From Prolixibacteraceae bacterium JC049 (lineage in GTDB: Bacteria > Bacteroidota > Bacteroidia > Bacteroidales > Prolixibacteraceae), in NCBI GenBank assembly GCA_023369685.1, contig SACZ01000004.1, positions 186,001 to 250,000 of the forward strand: 64,000 nt of DNA, given 5' to 3'. Below are positions 1-10,369 of this stretch, piece after piece; the first letter of the stretch is position 1, and each line of letters opens with the position of its first letter. Both the position numbers and the translations under genes were made by a program. The notes under the pieces were generated by a model. That model searched no databases, was not told the origin of the DNA, and saw only the letters and a list, made by a program, of their open reading frames with translations.

Positions 1-621
1 ATCGACTTGTTTCCAAACAAACATGATGTTCCTGTTTTAGCATCGGTAATAACCAGTAAGAACAATGGCGATAGAAATATCTTTACATTTAATCCTAAAG
101 ATGCTCATTTCGAATTAAGTAGCCAATTGAATGAATTATTCGATGGAGTGGATATTGTATTTTCAGATGGATTTTATCCTCAATCGGCATTAGCCACTAT
201 GAAAGAAGCCCAAAGGCGTTCCATACCAACAGTTTTCGATGGTGGAAGTTGGAAACAATGGTTACCAGAACTATTACCTTTCATCGATTATGCTATATGT
301 TCCAACGACTTCTTGCCTCCGGGGTGTGAATCGAATGAATCAGTATTAAACTTTCTGGATCAGTTTAATGTCAAATACAAAGCAATTAGCAGAGGAGGAG
401 AAAGCATTGTCTATCAAGTTGGGAAGAATAAACCAAAATATTTACCTGTTCCGAATGTGGAAGTAAAAGATACTTTAGGAGCAGGAGATTTTTTACATGG
501 CGCTTTTTGTCACTTTATAGCTGACTGCACATTTGAAGAAAGCCTGATGAATGCAGCAAAAGTAGCTTCTTTATCATGCCAATATGAAGGTACTCGTACT
601 TGGTTGAAAAAGTTGAAGTAA
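1..621 (+). CDS. PfkB-family sugar kinase, C-terminal part
   Basis: The window opens inside this gene: the frame is open from base 1 and the start lies upstream, so about 206 codons of the C-terminal part are present. Residues 157-163 of the visible part read DTLGAGD, the second PfkB/ribokinase signature, containing the anion hole (GAGD) and the catalytic Asp. The stretch before it (RGGESIVYQV) fits the strand that precedes this loop in ribokinase-like proteins. The family transfers phosphate from ATP to a sugar or nucleoside hydroxyl in the cytoplasm. The N-terminal substrate-binding half is missing, so the substrate cannot be named; ribokinase, fructokinase and related activities all remain possible. 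The gene ends 53 bases before the convergent clpC. Confidence 0.85.
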   Translation: MDLFPNKHDVPVLASVITSKNNGDRNIFTFNPKDAHFELSSQLNELFDGVDIVFSDGFYPQSALATMKEAQRRSIPTVFDGGSWKQWLPELLPFIDYAICSNDFLPPGCESNESVLNFLDQFNVKYKAISRGGESIVYQVGKNKPKYLPVPNVEVKDTLGAGDFLHGAFCHFIADCTFEESLMNAAKVASLSCQYEGTRTWLKKLK

Positions 622-647
622 AAAAGCACCGACTAATGCCGATGCTT
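618..647 (-). terminator. intrinsic terminator of clpC
   Basis: On the minus strand an 8-bp stem with one G-U pair (AAGCATCG with CGGTGCTT) and an 8-base loop is followed by six T. On the plus strand the same stem has a C-A mismatch and no good T run, so it serves clpC better than the upstream kinase gene. Confidence 0.7.
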
Positions 648-674
648 CTTTATATCTATAACTAATTACTTAGT

Positions 675-3179
675 TTAGTTTTCTTTCTTTGGTAAAACTT
701 TGATAATTAACTTCTCATTTTTCTTATCAAACCCAACCGATAGGGTATCTCCATCGTTGACTGAGGCCTTAATTATAGCTTCGGCCATTTCATCTTCAAG
801 GTATTTTTGAATGGCACGCTTCAATGGACGAGCACCATACTGAACATCGTATCCTTTAGTTGCAATGAAATGCTTAGCAGGAGCAGAAATCTTCAGCTTG
901 TAGTTCAACTGTTCTACACGCTCATACAATCCCTTCAACTCGATGTCGATAATGCTATGAATATGCTCTTCTGTCAATGTGTTGAACATGATAACATCAT
1001 CAATACGGTTTAAGAATTCAGGAGCAAATGCCTTTTTCAATGCTTTCTGAACGACATATTTTGCATGATCGTTATCCTCTTCTTGCGATCGGGTAGAGAA
1101 GCCAACTCCACGGCCAAAATCTTTCAATTGACGCGATCCAATATTAGAGGTCATGATAACAATCGTGTTCTTGAAATCAATCTGACGGCCCAAACTATCT
1201 GTCAGGCGACCTTCATCCAATACTTGAAGCAATAAATGGAATACATCTGGATGTGCTTTTTCAATTTCATCAAGAAGTACTACAGCATAAGGCTTACGAC
1301 GTACTTTCTCGGTTAACTGCCCACCTTCTTCGTATCCAACATATCCCGGAGGTGCTCCAACCAAACGACTCACAGCAAATTTCTCCATGTACTCGCTCAT
1401 ATCAATACGAATAAGAGAATCAACACTGTCGAATAGGTGTTTTGCTAGAATCTTGGCTAATTGCGTCTTACCAACACCTGTAGGTCCTAAGAAAACGAAA
1501 GAACCAATTGGTTTATTCGGATCTTTCAATCCTGCACGGTTACGCTGAATCGCTTTAACAATCTTTCCAATTGCTTCATCCTGACCAATAATGCTTTTGC
1601 TTAAGTCTTCTACCATATTCATTAGTTTCAGACCTTCTGCTTGAGCAATTCTGGTAACAGGCACACCAGACATCATGGAAACAACCTCAGCCACTTTCTC
1701 TTCGCTAACAGTCTCGCGATGTTGAAGCATCTCTTTTTCCCACTCTTCTTTCTCATGATCGAGTTGGGATAGAAGTGTCTTCTCTTTATCGCGATGACTT
1801 GCTGCTAATTCAAAGTTTTGGCTTTTAACAGCTCCAATTTTATCTTGGCGAGTATCTTCAATTTTTTCTTCCAACTTAATAATTCGATCTGGAACATTAA
1901 TGTTAGAAATGTGTACTCTTGAACCTGCTTCATCCAATGCATCAATTGCTTTATCGGGCAAATGACGATCGGTAATGTAACGCTCAGTAAGCTTTACACA
2001 CGATTCAATTGCTTCCGGAGTATAGAACACATTGTGATGATCTTCGTAACGCTCTTTGATATTGTTCAATATCTCAACAGATTCATCGATGGTAGTAGGC
2101 TCAACCATAACCTTTTGGAAACGACGCTCTAAAGCACCATCTTTTTCAATATTCTGGCGATATTCATCCAAGGTGGTAGCACCAATACATTGAATTTCAC
2201 CTCTTGCCAATGATGGTTTAAGCATGTTAGCTGCATCAAGCGAGCCTGTTGCTCCTCCAGCACCCACAATAGTGTGAATCTCATCAATGAAAAGAATAAC
2301 ATTATCCACCTTTGATAATTCATTCAAAATAGCCTTCATTCTTTCTTCAAACTGTCCACGGTACTTAGTACCAGCAACAATAGAAGCCAAATCGAGACTT
2401 ACCACACGCTTGTCAAACAATACACGTGAAACTTTCTTTTGAACAATACGAAGTGCAAGTCCTTCAGCAATGGCCGATTTACCAACACCTGGTTCTCCAA
2501 TAAGAATTGGGTTATTCTTCTTTCGTCTACTTAATATCTGAGCAATGCGCTCAATCTCTTTATCTCTACCCACAATAGGGTCTAGGTTATTCTCTTCTGC
2601 AGCTTTGGTAATATCTATACCGAAGTTATCTAAAACAGGAGTTTCTGATTTGGCAGAACTCGTTGATTTAGATGAAGAACTACTGCCTCGCAAGAAAGGA
2701 TCATCTGATTCGTCGCCTGATTCCGGAAAATCAGCACTAGCCTCAGGAGATTGAACCTCTTCCATTCTTGACTTTACGATATAATAATTTATATCATATC
2801 TGTTTAAGATGCGTGTAATCAAGCTCTCTTTTTCTTTCAAGATAGCCAACAGTAGGTGACCAGTATTGATGGTAGAACCATCCATGGCACGTGCCTCTAA
2901 ATAAACCAGTTTTAGTGCTTTTTCAGTGTCTTTCAACAACTGAATCGATTCCACATTTTCAATGTGTTTATCAGTGGCAATTTCATCTTCAATTGTCCTT
3001 CGTATTTTATATAAATCAACCCCTAAGCCTGATAATAAATCAATTGCTAATCCTTCTCCATCACGAAGAATACCTAGAATAATGTGCTCGGTACCAATAT
3101 ACTCATTCCCCAATCGCACAGCTTCTTCTCGGCTATACGACAAAACATCTTTTATTCTCGGAGAAAATTTCGAATCCAT
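675..3179 (-). CDS. clpC: ATP-dependent Clp protease ATPase subunit ClpC
   Basis: AAA+ unfoldase of 834 residues that feeds substrates to ClpP in the cytoplasm. Domains in order: two Clp-N repeats (about 1-145), a Ser-rich linker (about 150-185), AAA1 with Walker A GEPGVGKS at 228-235 and DE at 299-300, a middle coiled-coil/UVR-type region (about 435-490), and AAA2 with Walker A GPTGVGKT at 574-581. A GVGF loop in AAA2 fits the hydrophobic tripeptide used for ClpP docking. The length and the short middle domain fit ClpC rather than ClpB. It is transcribed alone, divergent from gyrA. No CtsR-type operator was recognised upstream. Confidence 0.95.
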   Translation of the reverse strand: MDSKFSPRIKDVLSYSREEAVRLGNEYIGTEHIILGILRDGEGLAIDLLSGLGVDLYKIRRTIEDEIATDKHIENVESIQLLKDTEKALKLVYLEARAMDGSTINTGHLLLAILKEKESLITRILNRYDINYYIVKSRMEEVQSPEASADFPESGDESDDPFLRGSSSSSKSTSSAKSETPVLDNFGIDITKAAEENNLDPIVGRDKEIERIAQILSRRKKNNPILIGEPGVGKSAIAEGLALRIVQKKVSRVLFDKRVVSLDLASIVAGTKYRGQFEERMKAILNELSKVDNVILFIDEIHTIVGAGGATGSLDAANMLKPSLARGEIQCIGATTLDEYRQNIEKDGALERRFQKVMVEPTTIDESVEILNNIKERYEDHHNVFYTPEAIESCVKLTERYITDRHLPDKAIDALDEAGSRVHISNINVPDRIIKLEEKIEDTRQDKIGAVKSQNFELAASHRDKEKTLLSQLDHEKEEWEKEMLQHRETVSEEKVAEVVSMMSGVPVTRIAQAEGLKLMNMVEDLSKSIIGQDEAIGKIVKAIQRNRAGLKDPNKPIGSFVFLGPTGVGKTQLAKILAKHLFDSVDSLIRIDMSEYMEKFAVSRLVGAPPGYVGYEEGGQLTEKVRRKPYAVVLLDEIEKAHPDVFHLLLQVLDEGRLTDSLGRQIDFKNTIVIMTSNIGSRQLKDFGRGVGFSTRSQEEDNDHAKYVVQKALKKAFAPEFLNRIDDVIMFNTLTEEHIHSIIDIELKGLYERVEQLNYKLKISAPAKHFIATKGYDVQYGARPLKRAIQKYLEDEMAEAIIKASVNDGDTLSVGFDKKNEKLIIKVLPKKEN

Positions 3180-3398
3180 ATTCTATTCAGTTTTTTATTT
3201 ACGTTGTTTTGAATTTCACTAATATAATGAAAAAAAACTATCTCGATCTCATTTTGTTCAAAAAAGGCCTGTAGAAAGAGGAGGCGATTTTTCTTGTAAA
3301 AAGATGTCGTATTTTAGCGATAAAACCTACGTTTTTCGGCATATTTTTGGTACTTTTGTTGGTCTTTTTTTTGAAACAAGAAATAAATATCACAATAC

Positions 3399-5918
3399 AT
3401 GACTGAAGGCGAAAAAATAATTAAGATTAACATCGAAGAGCAGATGAAATCTGCCTACATTGATTATTCGATGTCGGTAATTGTTGCTCGAGCTCTTCCG
3501 GATGTTCGCGACGGCTTAAAGCCAGTACACCGAAGAGTTCTCTTCGGAATGGGAGAGTTGGGTATTCTATCCAATCGTCCTTATAAGAAATCAGCCAGAA
3601 TTGTCGGTGAGGTGTTAGGTAAGTATCACCCACACGGTGACTCTTCAGTATACTTCACTATGGTGCGTATGGCTCAGGAATGGTCACTACGTTACCCTTT
3701 AATTGATGGGCAAGGTAACTTTGGTTCTGTGGATGGCGATAGCCCTGCAGCAATGCGTTATACCGAGGCTCGTCTAGCTAAAATAGCAGAGGAAACACTT
3801 TCAGATTTAGATAAGAATACTGTTGATTTCCAGCCTAACTTTGATGAATCATTGTCGGAACCAACTGTGCTTCCTACAAGAATTCCAAACTTGTTAGTTA
3901 ACGGAGCATCAGGTATTGCAGTGGGTATGGCTACTAACATGCCTCCTCACAACTTGACAGATACAATTGATGCAACAATAGCATATATCGATAACCGTGA
4001 AATTGAGATTGAAGAGCTTACTAATATCATTAAAGCTCCTGATTTCCCAACAGGCGGAATTATTTATGGATACCAAGGAGTTAAAGACGCTTATGAGACT
4101 GGCCGTGGTCGTATTGTAATGCGCGGAAAAGCTCATGTTGAAGTAGATAAGAACGGTCGTGAAAAGCTTATTGTTACTGAGATTCCTTACATGGTTAATA
4201 AAGCTGAATTGATTATGAAAACAGCTGAATTAATCAATGAAAAGAAAATCGACGGAATTTCAAACTTGAACGATGAGTCGGACCGTCAAGGTATGCGTAT
4301 TGTTTACGATATTAAACGTGATGCTATTGCAAACGTAGTATTGAATAAATTATACAAATACACTTCATTGCAAACATCATTCAGTGTAAACAACATTGCA
4401 TTGGTGAACGGTCGTCCAAAATTATTGAATCTGAAAGAATTGGTTCATTACTTTGTTGAACATCGTCATGAGGTAATTACACGCAGAACTCAATATGAAT
4501 TAGACCAAGCAGAGAAGAGAGCTCACATCTTAGAAGGACTTCTTATTGCCAGTGATCATATTGATGAAGTAATTCGTTTGATACGTGCTTCTAAGAGCCC
4601 AGATGAAGCTCGTCAGCGTCTAATCGAACGATTTATGCTTTCTGATATTCAGGCTCGTGCAATTGTTGAGATGCGTCTACGTCAATTAACAGGACTAGAG
4701 CAAGATAAACTTCGTGCTGAATTCAATGAGATTAAGGAGTTAATCAAACGATTGAAAGAGATTTTGGCCAACGAAGAGTTGCGAATGAATATCATCAAAG
4801 ACGAATTGATTGAAGTTCGCGATAAATTTGGTGATGAGAGACGTACGGAAATTATTCCTAATGCTGAAGAATTCAACCCAGAAGACTTCTATGCTGATGA
4901 TGAGATGGTAATTACTATTTCTCACATGGGATACATTAAGCGTACTCCTCTGACTGAGTTTAAAACCCAAGGTAGAGGAGGTGTTGGTTCTAAAGGAAGT
5001 ACTACTCGTGATGAGGATTTCCTTGAGCACATGTTCATTGCGACAATGCATAATACATTGTTATTATTCACCGAAAAAGGTCGTTGTTTCTGGTTAAAAG
5101 TTTACGATATTCCTGAAGGAACAAAAACTTCAAAAGGTCGTGCAATTCAGAATCTACTGAACATTGAGTCGGATGATAAAGTGAAAGCATACATCAATGT
5201 GAAAAACTTGAAAGATGCCGACTACATCAACAATAACTACATTATTCTAGCCACTAAAAAAGGAGTTATCAAGAAAACTTCTTTGGAAGCATATTCTCGT
5301 CCACGTGTAAACGGTGTTAATGCGGTTACTATTCGTGAAGGAGACCAATTATTAGAAGCTAGATTAACTGGAGGTAACCACGAAATTATGCTTGCAGTTG
5401 CTAGTGGTAAGGCAATTCGCTTCCACGAAAGCACTGTTAGAGCAGTTGGTAGAACAGCTTCCGGTGTTAAGGGTATTACCCTTGGCGGAGAAACCGACGA
5501 GGTAATTGGTATGGTTTGTGTAGAAAACCAAGCAGAAGACATCATGGTGGTTTCTGAAAATGGATTTGGAAAACGTTCACAAATCGAAGATTATCGTCAA
5601 ACAAACCGTGGAGGAAAAGGAGTTAAGACAATTAGCATCACTCCTAAAACAGGTAACTTGGTAGCCATTAAGAGTGTAGTAGATCAGAATGACCTAATGA
5701 TTATTACTCAGAATGGTATCACAATTCGCCTACCAATTGACCAGGTTCGTTTGATGGGTAGAGCGGCACAAGGAGTTAGACTAATCAACCTTCGTGAAGG
5801 TGATAGTATTGCTTCTATTGCACGTGTTCCTAATGCTGATGATGAGAAAGAAAAAGGAGATGAAAATGTAGAAAATCAAGCTCCAGCATCAGAAAACTCA
5901 GATAATCAAGACGCTTAA
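3399..5918 (+). CDS. gyrA: DNA gyrase subunit A
   Basis: Breakage-reunion subunit of the type II topoisomerase that introduces negative supercoils; partner of GyrB. It has 839 residues. The catalytic Tyr is Y121 in [10 protein letters not shown]. The quinolone-resistance region reads [10 protein letters not shown], with S82 matching E. coli Ser83 and F86 where E. coli has Asp87. The C-terminal pinwheel carries a GyrA-box-like sequence, RQTNRGGKG, at about 733-741, which supports gyrase rather than topoisomerase IV. The tail from about 815 is acidic and Asn/Glu-rich. Two overlapping candidates for a -7 element, TATTTTTG (3342-3349) and TACTTTTG (3351-3358), lie upstream, but neither has a clear -33 partner. 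gyrB is not in the window. Confidence 0.97.
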   Translation: MTEGEKIIKINIEEQMKSAYIDYSMSVIVARALPDVRDGLKPVHRRVLFGMGELGILSNRPYKKSARIVGEVLGKYHPHGDSSVYFTMVRMAQEWSLRYPLIDGQGNFGSVDGDSPAAMRYTEARLAKIAEETLSDLDKNTVDFQPNFDESLSEPTVLPTRIPNLLVNGASGIAVGMATNMPPHNLTDTIDATIAYIDNREIEIEELTNIIKAPDFPTGGIIYGYQGVKDAYETGRGRIVMRGKAHVEVDKNGREKLIVTEIPYMVNKAELIMKTAELINEKKIDGISNLNDESDRQGMRIVYDIKRDAIANVVLNKLYKYTSLQTSFSVNNIALVNGRPKLLNLKELVHYFVEHRHEVITRRTQYELDQAEKRAHILEGLLIASDHIDEVIRLIRASKSPDEARQRLIERFMLSDIQARAIVEMRLRQLTGLEQDKLRAEFNEIKELIKRLKEILANEELRMNIIKDELIEVRDKFGDERRTEIIPNAEEFNPEDFYADDEMVITISHMGYIKRTPLTEFKTQGRGGVGSKGSTTRDEDFLEHMFIATMHNTLLLFTEKGRCFWLKVYDIPEGTKTSKGRAIQNLLNIESDDKVKAYINVKNLKDADYINNNYIILATKKGVIKKTSLEAYSRPRVNGVNAVTIREGDQLLEARLTGGNHEIMLAVASGKAIRFHESTVRAVGRTASGVKGITLGGETDEVIGMVCVENQAEDIMVVSENGFGKRSQIEDYRQTNRGGKGVKTISITPKTGNLVAIKSVVDQNDLMIITQNGITIRLPIDQVRLMGRAAQGVRLINLREGDSIASIARVPNADDEKEKGDENVENQAPASENSDNQDA

Positions 5919-5930
5919 CGAAAGTTAAGC
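5913..5930 (+). terminator. GAAA-tetraloop hairpin over the gyrA stop codon
   Basis: GCTTAAC and GTTAAGC form a perfect 7-bp stem closed by a GAAA loop, overlapping the gyrA stop. The following sequence is only weakly T-rich, so it is a possible terminator or 3'-end stabiliser. Confidence 0.4.
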
Positions 5931-5938
5931 CCTCTTAA

Positions 5939-5969
5939 TTTGAAGAAATAGGCAATTATTTTATTTTTG
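5939..5969 (+). promoter_or_regulatory. Bacteroidetes-type promoter for the first TPR gene
   Basis: TTTG at 5939-5942, 19 bases, then TATTTTTG at 5962-5969. This matches the known Bacteroidetes consensus (TTTG, 19-21 bases, TAnnTTTG) at every fixed position. Transcription would start near 5975, giving a leader of about 75 bases before the ATG at 6050. The second TPR copy has no equivalent element, because the duplicated segment starts just downstream of this promoter. Confidence 0.8.
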
Positions 5970-6049
5970 TCTAATAAATATTGAAAAATCAGAATGGATT
6001 GCTGGAAACAGTAATCCATTTCGCCTTTGATAATTATAAATGTAGAAGT

Positions 6050-7231
6050 ATGAAAAGAACAGTATTATTCCTAGCCTTAGGATTAGCAACTACTGGAGTA
6101 TTTGCCCAAAAAGGGAAAGTAGCCAGTGCGCAAAGCTACAGCGAAAGCGGTAAGCTTGAAAAGGCTTTGACAACGATTAATTTGACGATTGATGAGTCAA
6201 ATCCAAAGTCGTCTAAATCAATTGGATGGCCAAGAACTTGGGAGGTTAGAGGTAATGTTTATAGAGCTATTTATAGTTCAAAAGATGCTAAATTCAAAGC
6301 ACTAGATCCAGATCCACTAACAAAAGCATTGGATTCTTACAAAAAAGCACTTGAGCTAGACGTTAAAAACCGTTTCTCTAAAAGCGTTAAAATCCAGCTT
6401 ACACTATTGAATAACGACTTGATGGATCAAGCGATTAAAGCATATGAAGCTAAGGATTTCGATAAAGCAACTGTTTCTTTTGAGAAAGTACTAGAGTTGG
6501 AAAACCTTCCAATTATGCAAAAAGATAATCCATCTGTTGATACAGCTATTATCTTCAATGCAGGTCTTTCTGCATACAATGCAAAGAACTGGGAAAAAGC
6601 TATTAAGCACTATACCGAAGCAGCTAAATATGGTTACAATGGACCAAGAACATATAGCTTGATTGTAGAGACTTATACTCAAATGGGGGATACTGCAATG
6701 CAAGAGAAAACGCTTCAGGAAGGTTTCTTAAAATACCCAGAAGATAACAACTTGCTATTCGGTATGATTAACTTCTATTTGCTAACATCTCAAGATCCTT
6801 CTAAAGCAATGGAATATGTTGATATGGCCATTGAAAAGGATCCAAATAATGCAAGTATTCACTTTGCAAAAGGAACATTGTTAGACAAGCTTGAAATGCC
6901 AGCAGAAGCTATCAAAGCTTATGTAAAGGCTGTAGAAATTAAACCTGACTATTTCGATGCTTACTATAACTTGGGAGCTGTATATTACAACATCGGTGTT
7001 AAAATCTACGAAGAAACTAGTACGATTCCTGCTAGTGAAGTAGAAAAATTCGACGCTGTTGTAAATAGATCGAATGCTGAATTCAAAAAAGCAATTCCTT
7101 ACTTGGAGAAAGCTTTAGAAGTTGATCCTAACAACAAGGAAACAATGGAAACGTTAAAGACTTTATTCTATCGTTTGAAAATGATGGATAAGTATAACGA
7201 GATGCAGAATAAGATTAAGAATGCAGAATAA
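6050..7231 (+). CDS. secreted TPR-repeat protein, copy 1
   Basis: 393 residues. The ATG at 6050 is chosen over an upstream in-frame TTG (5981), because it begins a signal peptide (MKRTVLFLALG...GVFAQ, cleavage near residue 19) and matches the start of the neighbouring copy. The rest is built of tetratricopeptide helices: about six TPR-like units spread through residues 20-390, including ...AIFNAGLSAYNAKNWEKAIKHYTEA and two regular copies near 245-300 (...NASIHFAKGTLLDKLEMPAEAIKAY). Expected location is the periplasm or outer envelope, in protein-protein contacts. No catalytic motif is visible. It has its own promoter and terminator, and its only obvious relative in the window is the next gene. 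Confidence 0.9.
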   Translation: MKRTVLFLALGLATTGVFAQKGKVASAQSYSESGKLEKALTTINLTIDESNPKSSKSIGWPRTWEVRGNVYRAIYSSKDAKFKALDPDPLTKALDSYKKALELDVKNRFSKSVKIQLTLLNNDLMDQAIKAYEAKDFDKATVSFEKVLELENLPIMQKDNPSVDTAIIFNAGLSAYNAKNWEKAIKHYTEAAKYGYNGPRTYSLIVETYTQMGDTAMQEKTLQEGFLKYPEDNNLLFGMINFYLLTSQDPSKAMEYVDMAIEKDPNNASIHFAKGTLLDKLEMPAEAIKAYVKAVEIKPDYFDAYYNLGAVYYNIGVKIYEETSTIPASEVEKFDAVVNRSNAEFKKAIPYLEKALEVDPNNKETMETLKTLFYRLKMMDKYNEMQNKIKNAE

Positions 7232-7239
7232 ATAAAATC

Positions 7240-7269
7240 AGGAGGTGGTGAAAATCATCTCCTTTTTTT
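7240..7269 (+). terminator. intrinsic terminator after TPR copy 1
   Basis: AGGAGGTG pairs with CATCTCCT (one G-U) around an 8-base loop, followed by seven T. The same terminator recurs after copy 2. Confidence 0.85.
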
Positions 7270-7405
7270 AGAAACACATTGCTTAACTTAACGTATCTTC
7301 TGAAAACAACCTCTCAAAACAGTTCCAAAACTGAATATTGAAAAATCAGAATGCTTGTAGAAAGCAATAATTGATTTCGCCTTTGATAATTATAATTGTA
7401 AAAGT

Positions 7406-8587
7406 ATGAAAAGAACAGTATTATTCTTAGCACTAGGCTTAGCAACGACTGGCGTATTTGCCCAAAAAGGGAAGGTAGCCAGTGCGCAAAGCTACAGTGA
7501 AAGTGGAAAGCTTGAAAAAGCTTTGACAACCATTAACTTGACAATTGATAAGTCAAATCCTAAATCAGCTAAATCAATTGGATGGCCAAGAACTTGGGAG
7601 GTTAGAGGTAATGTTTATAGAGCTATTTTCCATTCAAAAGATGCAAAATTCAAAGCACTTGAACCTGATCCACTAATAAAAGCATTAGACTCTTACAAAA
7701 AAGCACTTGAATTAGATGTTAAAAATCGTTTTTCTAAAAGTGTAAAAATTCAACTTACATTATTAAATAACGACTTATCGGACCAAGCCTATATAGCATA
7801 CCAAGCTAAGGATTTCAACAAAGCGACTCTCTATTTCGAGAAAATGTTGGAGTTGGAGAGCCTTCCTATTTTAAAGGAAGAGAATTCAACAGTTGATACT
7901 GCCATCATTTTCAATGCAGGTCTTGCTGCTTACAATGCTAAAAACTGGAAGAAAGCGATTAAATATTATACAGAAGCTGCTAAATATGGATACAACGGAG
8001 CCAGAACTTACAGCTTGATTGTAGAGACTTATACTCAAATGGGGGATACTGCAATGCAAGAGAAAACGCTTCAGGAAGGATTTTTGAAATACCCGGAAGA
8101 TAATAACTTGCTATTCGGCATGATAAATTTCTACTTGCTAACATCTCAAGATCCTTCTAAAGCAATGGAATATGTTGATATGGCCATTGAAAAGGATCCA
8201 AATAATGCAAGTATTCACTTTGCAAAAGGTACATTGTTGGATAAGCTTGAAATGCCTGACGAGGCTATTAAGGCCTACGTTAAGGCAGTAGAAATAAAGC
8301 CTGATTATTTCGATGCTTATTACAACTTGGGAGCCGTGTATTATAACAAAGGAGTTAAATTCTCAGAAGAAACAAGAGATATTCCTCCAAGTGATACAGA
8401 AAAGTATGACGCAGTAATGAATAAAGCAAATGCCGAATTCAAAAAAGCAATTCCTTACTTAGAAAAAGCTTTAGAAGTTGATCCTAATAACAAAGAAACA
8501 ATGGAAACATTGAAAACATTGTTTTACCGCCTAAATCTTCTTGACAAGTATAACGAGATGCAGGACAAAATTAAGAATGCAGAATAA
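7406..8587 (+). CDS. secreted TPR-repeat protein, copy 2
   Basis: 393 residues, collinear with copy 1, with the same signal peptide (MKRTVLFLALG...GVFAQ). Differences cluster at residues about 125-160 and 320-350 (loops and solvent-facing positions), while the central TPR pair is nearly unchanged down to silent codon positions. That pattern argues for a functional pair rather than a decaying copy. The leader up to about base 7334 resembles copy 1, but the upstream promoter is not duplicated. Expression therefore depends either on read-through past the 7240-7269 terminator or on a promoter not recognised here. The role of the protein is unknown. Confidence 0.9.
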   Translation: MKRTVLFLALGLATTGVFAQKGKVASAQSYSESGKLEKALTTINLTIDKSNPKSAKSIGWPRTWEVRGNVYRAIFHSKDAKFKALEPDPLIKALDSYKKALELDVKNRFSKSVKIQLTLLNNDLSDQAYIAYQAKDFNKATLYFEKMLELESLPILKEENSTVDTAIIFNAGLAAYNAKNWKKAIKYYTEAAKYGYNGARTYSLIVETYTQMGDTAMQEKTLQEGFLKYPEDNNLLFGMINFYLLTSQDPSKAMEYVDMAIEKDPNNASIHFAKGTLLDKLEMPDEAIKAYVKAVEIKPDYFDAYYNLGAVYYNKGVKFSEETRDIPPSDTEKYDAVMNKANAEFKKAIPYLEKALEVDPNNKETMETLKTLFYRLNLLDKYNEMQDKIKNAE

Positions 8588-8595
8588 ATAAAATC

Positions 8596-8625
8596 AGGAG
8601 GTGGTTAAAGTCATCTCCTTTTTTT
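8596..8625 (+). terminator. intrinsic terminator after TPR copy 2
   Basis: Same 8-bp stem as at 7240 (AGGAGGTG with CATCTCCT), a slightly different loop, then seven T. Confidence 0.85.
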
Positions 8626-8771
8626 AGAAATACCTTATTTAACTTAATAGCAGTTATCAGACATTGATAATTATTATCCAAATAATCAATTTTCATAGAA
8701 ATAAGACGAATTATAACTAATTAATCTAGATGATGCAGATACTAAATACACAGGGAAAGCGAATAACTAAC

Positions 8772-8847
8772 ATGGGCAGAAAGAATTACATATCGTATGG
8801 CGAATTTAAAGCCTCTGAGATTTTGATAAGTAATTCTTTCTGCCCAT
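8772..8847. repeat. perfect 18-bp inverted repeat with 40-base spacer
   Basis: ATGGGCAGAAAGAATTAC (8772-8789) is perfectly repeated in inverse at 8830-8847. It lies between two convergent genes, 29 bases past the stop of the leucine-rich repeat gene. There is no T run on either side and no visible target-site duplication. It may be a 3'-end hairpin of the minus-strand mRNA or a small palindromic element of MITE type. Confidence 0.8.
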
Positions 8848-8876
8848 TTATACAGATAAATAAAAGCTGAATCTCT

Positions 8877-10304
8877 TTAGAACTGCACTTTTAAGATAGC
8901 TTTCTTCTTTTTGTTGATTTGCTTCACATGCCACTTAAATAAATTGTTTCCAGCAAGATTTAGCTGAGTCAATTTTGGCAGCCCACAAATTTCCATTGGA
9001 ATTAATCGAATTTCATTATTGGATAAATTTAGCTTTTTCAATGCTGTCAGCTTTTTAATGCTACGACTAATCTGATTAATTCTATTATCGCTAAAATCTA
9101 AAGTTTCTAATGCTGTTAAGGCTGAAATATTCTGATCTATACTTCCAATATTGTTTTGAGCCAGATTTAAGTTTTTCAAGCTTTTCCAGGAACTCATATT
9201 CATTGAAAGCTTATTTAGCTTATTTAATTCTAGATCCAAAAACTCAAGATTCGAAAGTTTATCGAAATTACCTTCTGTTTTCGCAATCCTATTAATACTT
9301 AAATCCAACAGTTTCAAACTGCTTATATTGATGTTTTCTCCAGTAATAACTTTTAGCTGGTTATTATTCACTCTCAATTCAATCAGCGAATTAGTTAAAT
9401 GCAACGATTTAGGTAATTCTTGCAACTTATTTTTCTGAACATTCAATTTAGTAATGGACAATTTCGAAATCGATTCAGGGAGATTTACTAACTGATTATT
9501 CTCTAAATTAAGTGTAGAAATTTGCCAGTTGCCTATATTTTCAGGCAAACTAACCAGCACATTATTAGATAGTTTCACTTCTTTTAATTTCGAGTAATTA
9601 CCCATTGATTCCGGTAATTTACTTAGCTGATTTTTCTCTAATCTTAGTGTTTCTAACTCTCTACAGCCTCCTACTTCTTCTGGCAAGCTTTCTAAGCTAT
9701 TCCAATCTAGATCAAGGTATTTCAATTTTGATAATTGCCCAATTGACTTTGGTAGTGTCTTCAAGCGATTGGAAAAAAGATCTAATTCTACAATTTCCTT
9801 ACAGTTCCCAATCTTTTCTGGCAAAGCTAACAACTGGTTCTCACCAGCCTTTATTACTTCTAATTTGGCGCACTTCTCAATTGAATTAGGCAAATAAGAT
9901 AAACGGTTGTTATTAATGATTAACTTCTGCAAAAGAGGTAAATTACCCAGTTTTTCATTTAGCTTAATTAGCTTATTTCCCTGAATATGTAATTCTTGCA
10001 AATTAGGCAGCATACAAACGACATCTGGAAGACTAGTAAATTCGTTATACCCTAAATGCAGAATCTGAATTCGATTTAATTTGTAAAATTTTTCGGGAAG
10101 TTGTTTTAACTGCTGCCGCTCCAGTTTTAATACATATACAGAACGTTTATTCTGCATTGCTTCATTTAGCGAAGTGTAGACTTTTTCTGTTTTTAACTCA
10201 TCGGCCGATTTTAATTTAATCTTTTTCTTCTTCTTTGCATTCCCCACAAAAGCCATCAGAACAATGGCAATAACTAAAACTGTTCTTCTTTGCATGTTAT
10301 CCAT
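8877..10304 (-). CDS. exported leucine-rich repeat protein
   Basis: 475 residues. The N-terminus is a signal-peptide-like helix (RRTVLVIAIVLMAFVGNA) directly followed by KKKKK, an unusually basic start for a mature protein. From about residue 55 to the end run some 17 leucine-rich repeats of about 23 residues, of the pattern LxxLxLxxNxLxxLPxxIGxL, typical of bacterial and Ras-suppressor-like LRR proteins. No kinase, GTPase (Roc) or ligase domain is attached. The likely role is binding in the periplasm or at the surface; the partner is unknown. M4 is an equally good start. The gene is monocistronic. Confidence 0.85.
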   Translation of the reverse strand: MDNMQRRTVLVIAIVLMAFVGNAKKKKKIKLKSADELKTEKVYTSLNEAMQNKRSVYVLKLERQQLKQLPEKFYKLNRIQILHLGYNEFTSLPDVVCMLPNLQELHIQGNKLIKLNEKLGNLPLLQKLIINNNRLSYLPNSIEKCAKLEVIKAGENQLLALPEKIGNCKEIVELDLFSNRLKTLPKSIGQLSKLKYLDLDWNSLESLPEEVGGCRELETLRLEKNQLSKLPESMGNYSKLKEVKLSNNVLVSLPENIGNWQISTLNLENNQLVNLPESISKLSITKLNVQKNKLQELPKSLHLTNSLIELRVNNNQLKVITGENINISSLKLLDLSINRIAKTEGNFDKLSNLEFLDLELNKLNKLSMNMSSWKSLKNLNLAQNNIGSIDQNISALTALETLDFSDNRINQISRSIKKLTALKKLNLSNNEIRLIPMEICGLPKLTQLNLAGNNLFKWHVKQINKKKKAILKVQF

Positions 10305-10369
10305 TTATTAGAAAAGAACAAAAGAACTAAAATTTTAGTAATTATTACCGACTACAACGTTAAAATCAG

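Larger units (their letters stand above)
5977..8626 (+). repeat. tandem duplication of a complete TPR-gene unit
   Basis: Two units, about 5977-7270 and 7334-8626, share the 5' leader, the 1182-base CDS and the terminator. The reading frames align without gaps at an offset of 1356. Stretches of 68 identical bases (6656-6723 and 8012-8079) and 95 identical bases (6779-6873 and 8135-8229) sit between clearly diverged parts, which suggests gene conversion or uneven selection. Confidence 0.95.

Noticed and set aside
4740-5051. 103-codon ORF antisense to gyrA
   Set aside because: Shadow of a strongly conserved gene, with no protein-like features.
9000-10100. DNA-level tandem repeat in the LRR gene
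   Set aside because: The repeats are at protein level and are diverged in DNA, so this is a normal repeat protein rather than a satellite.
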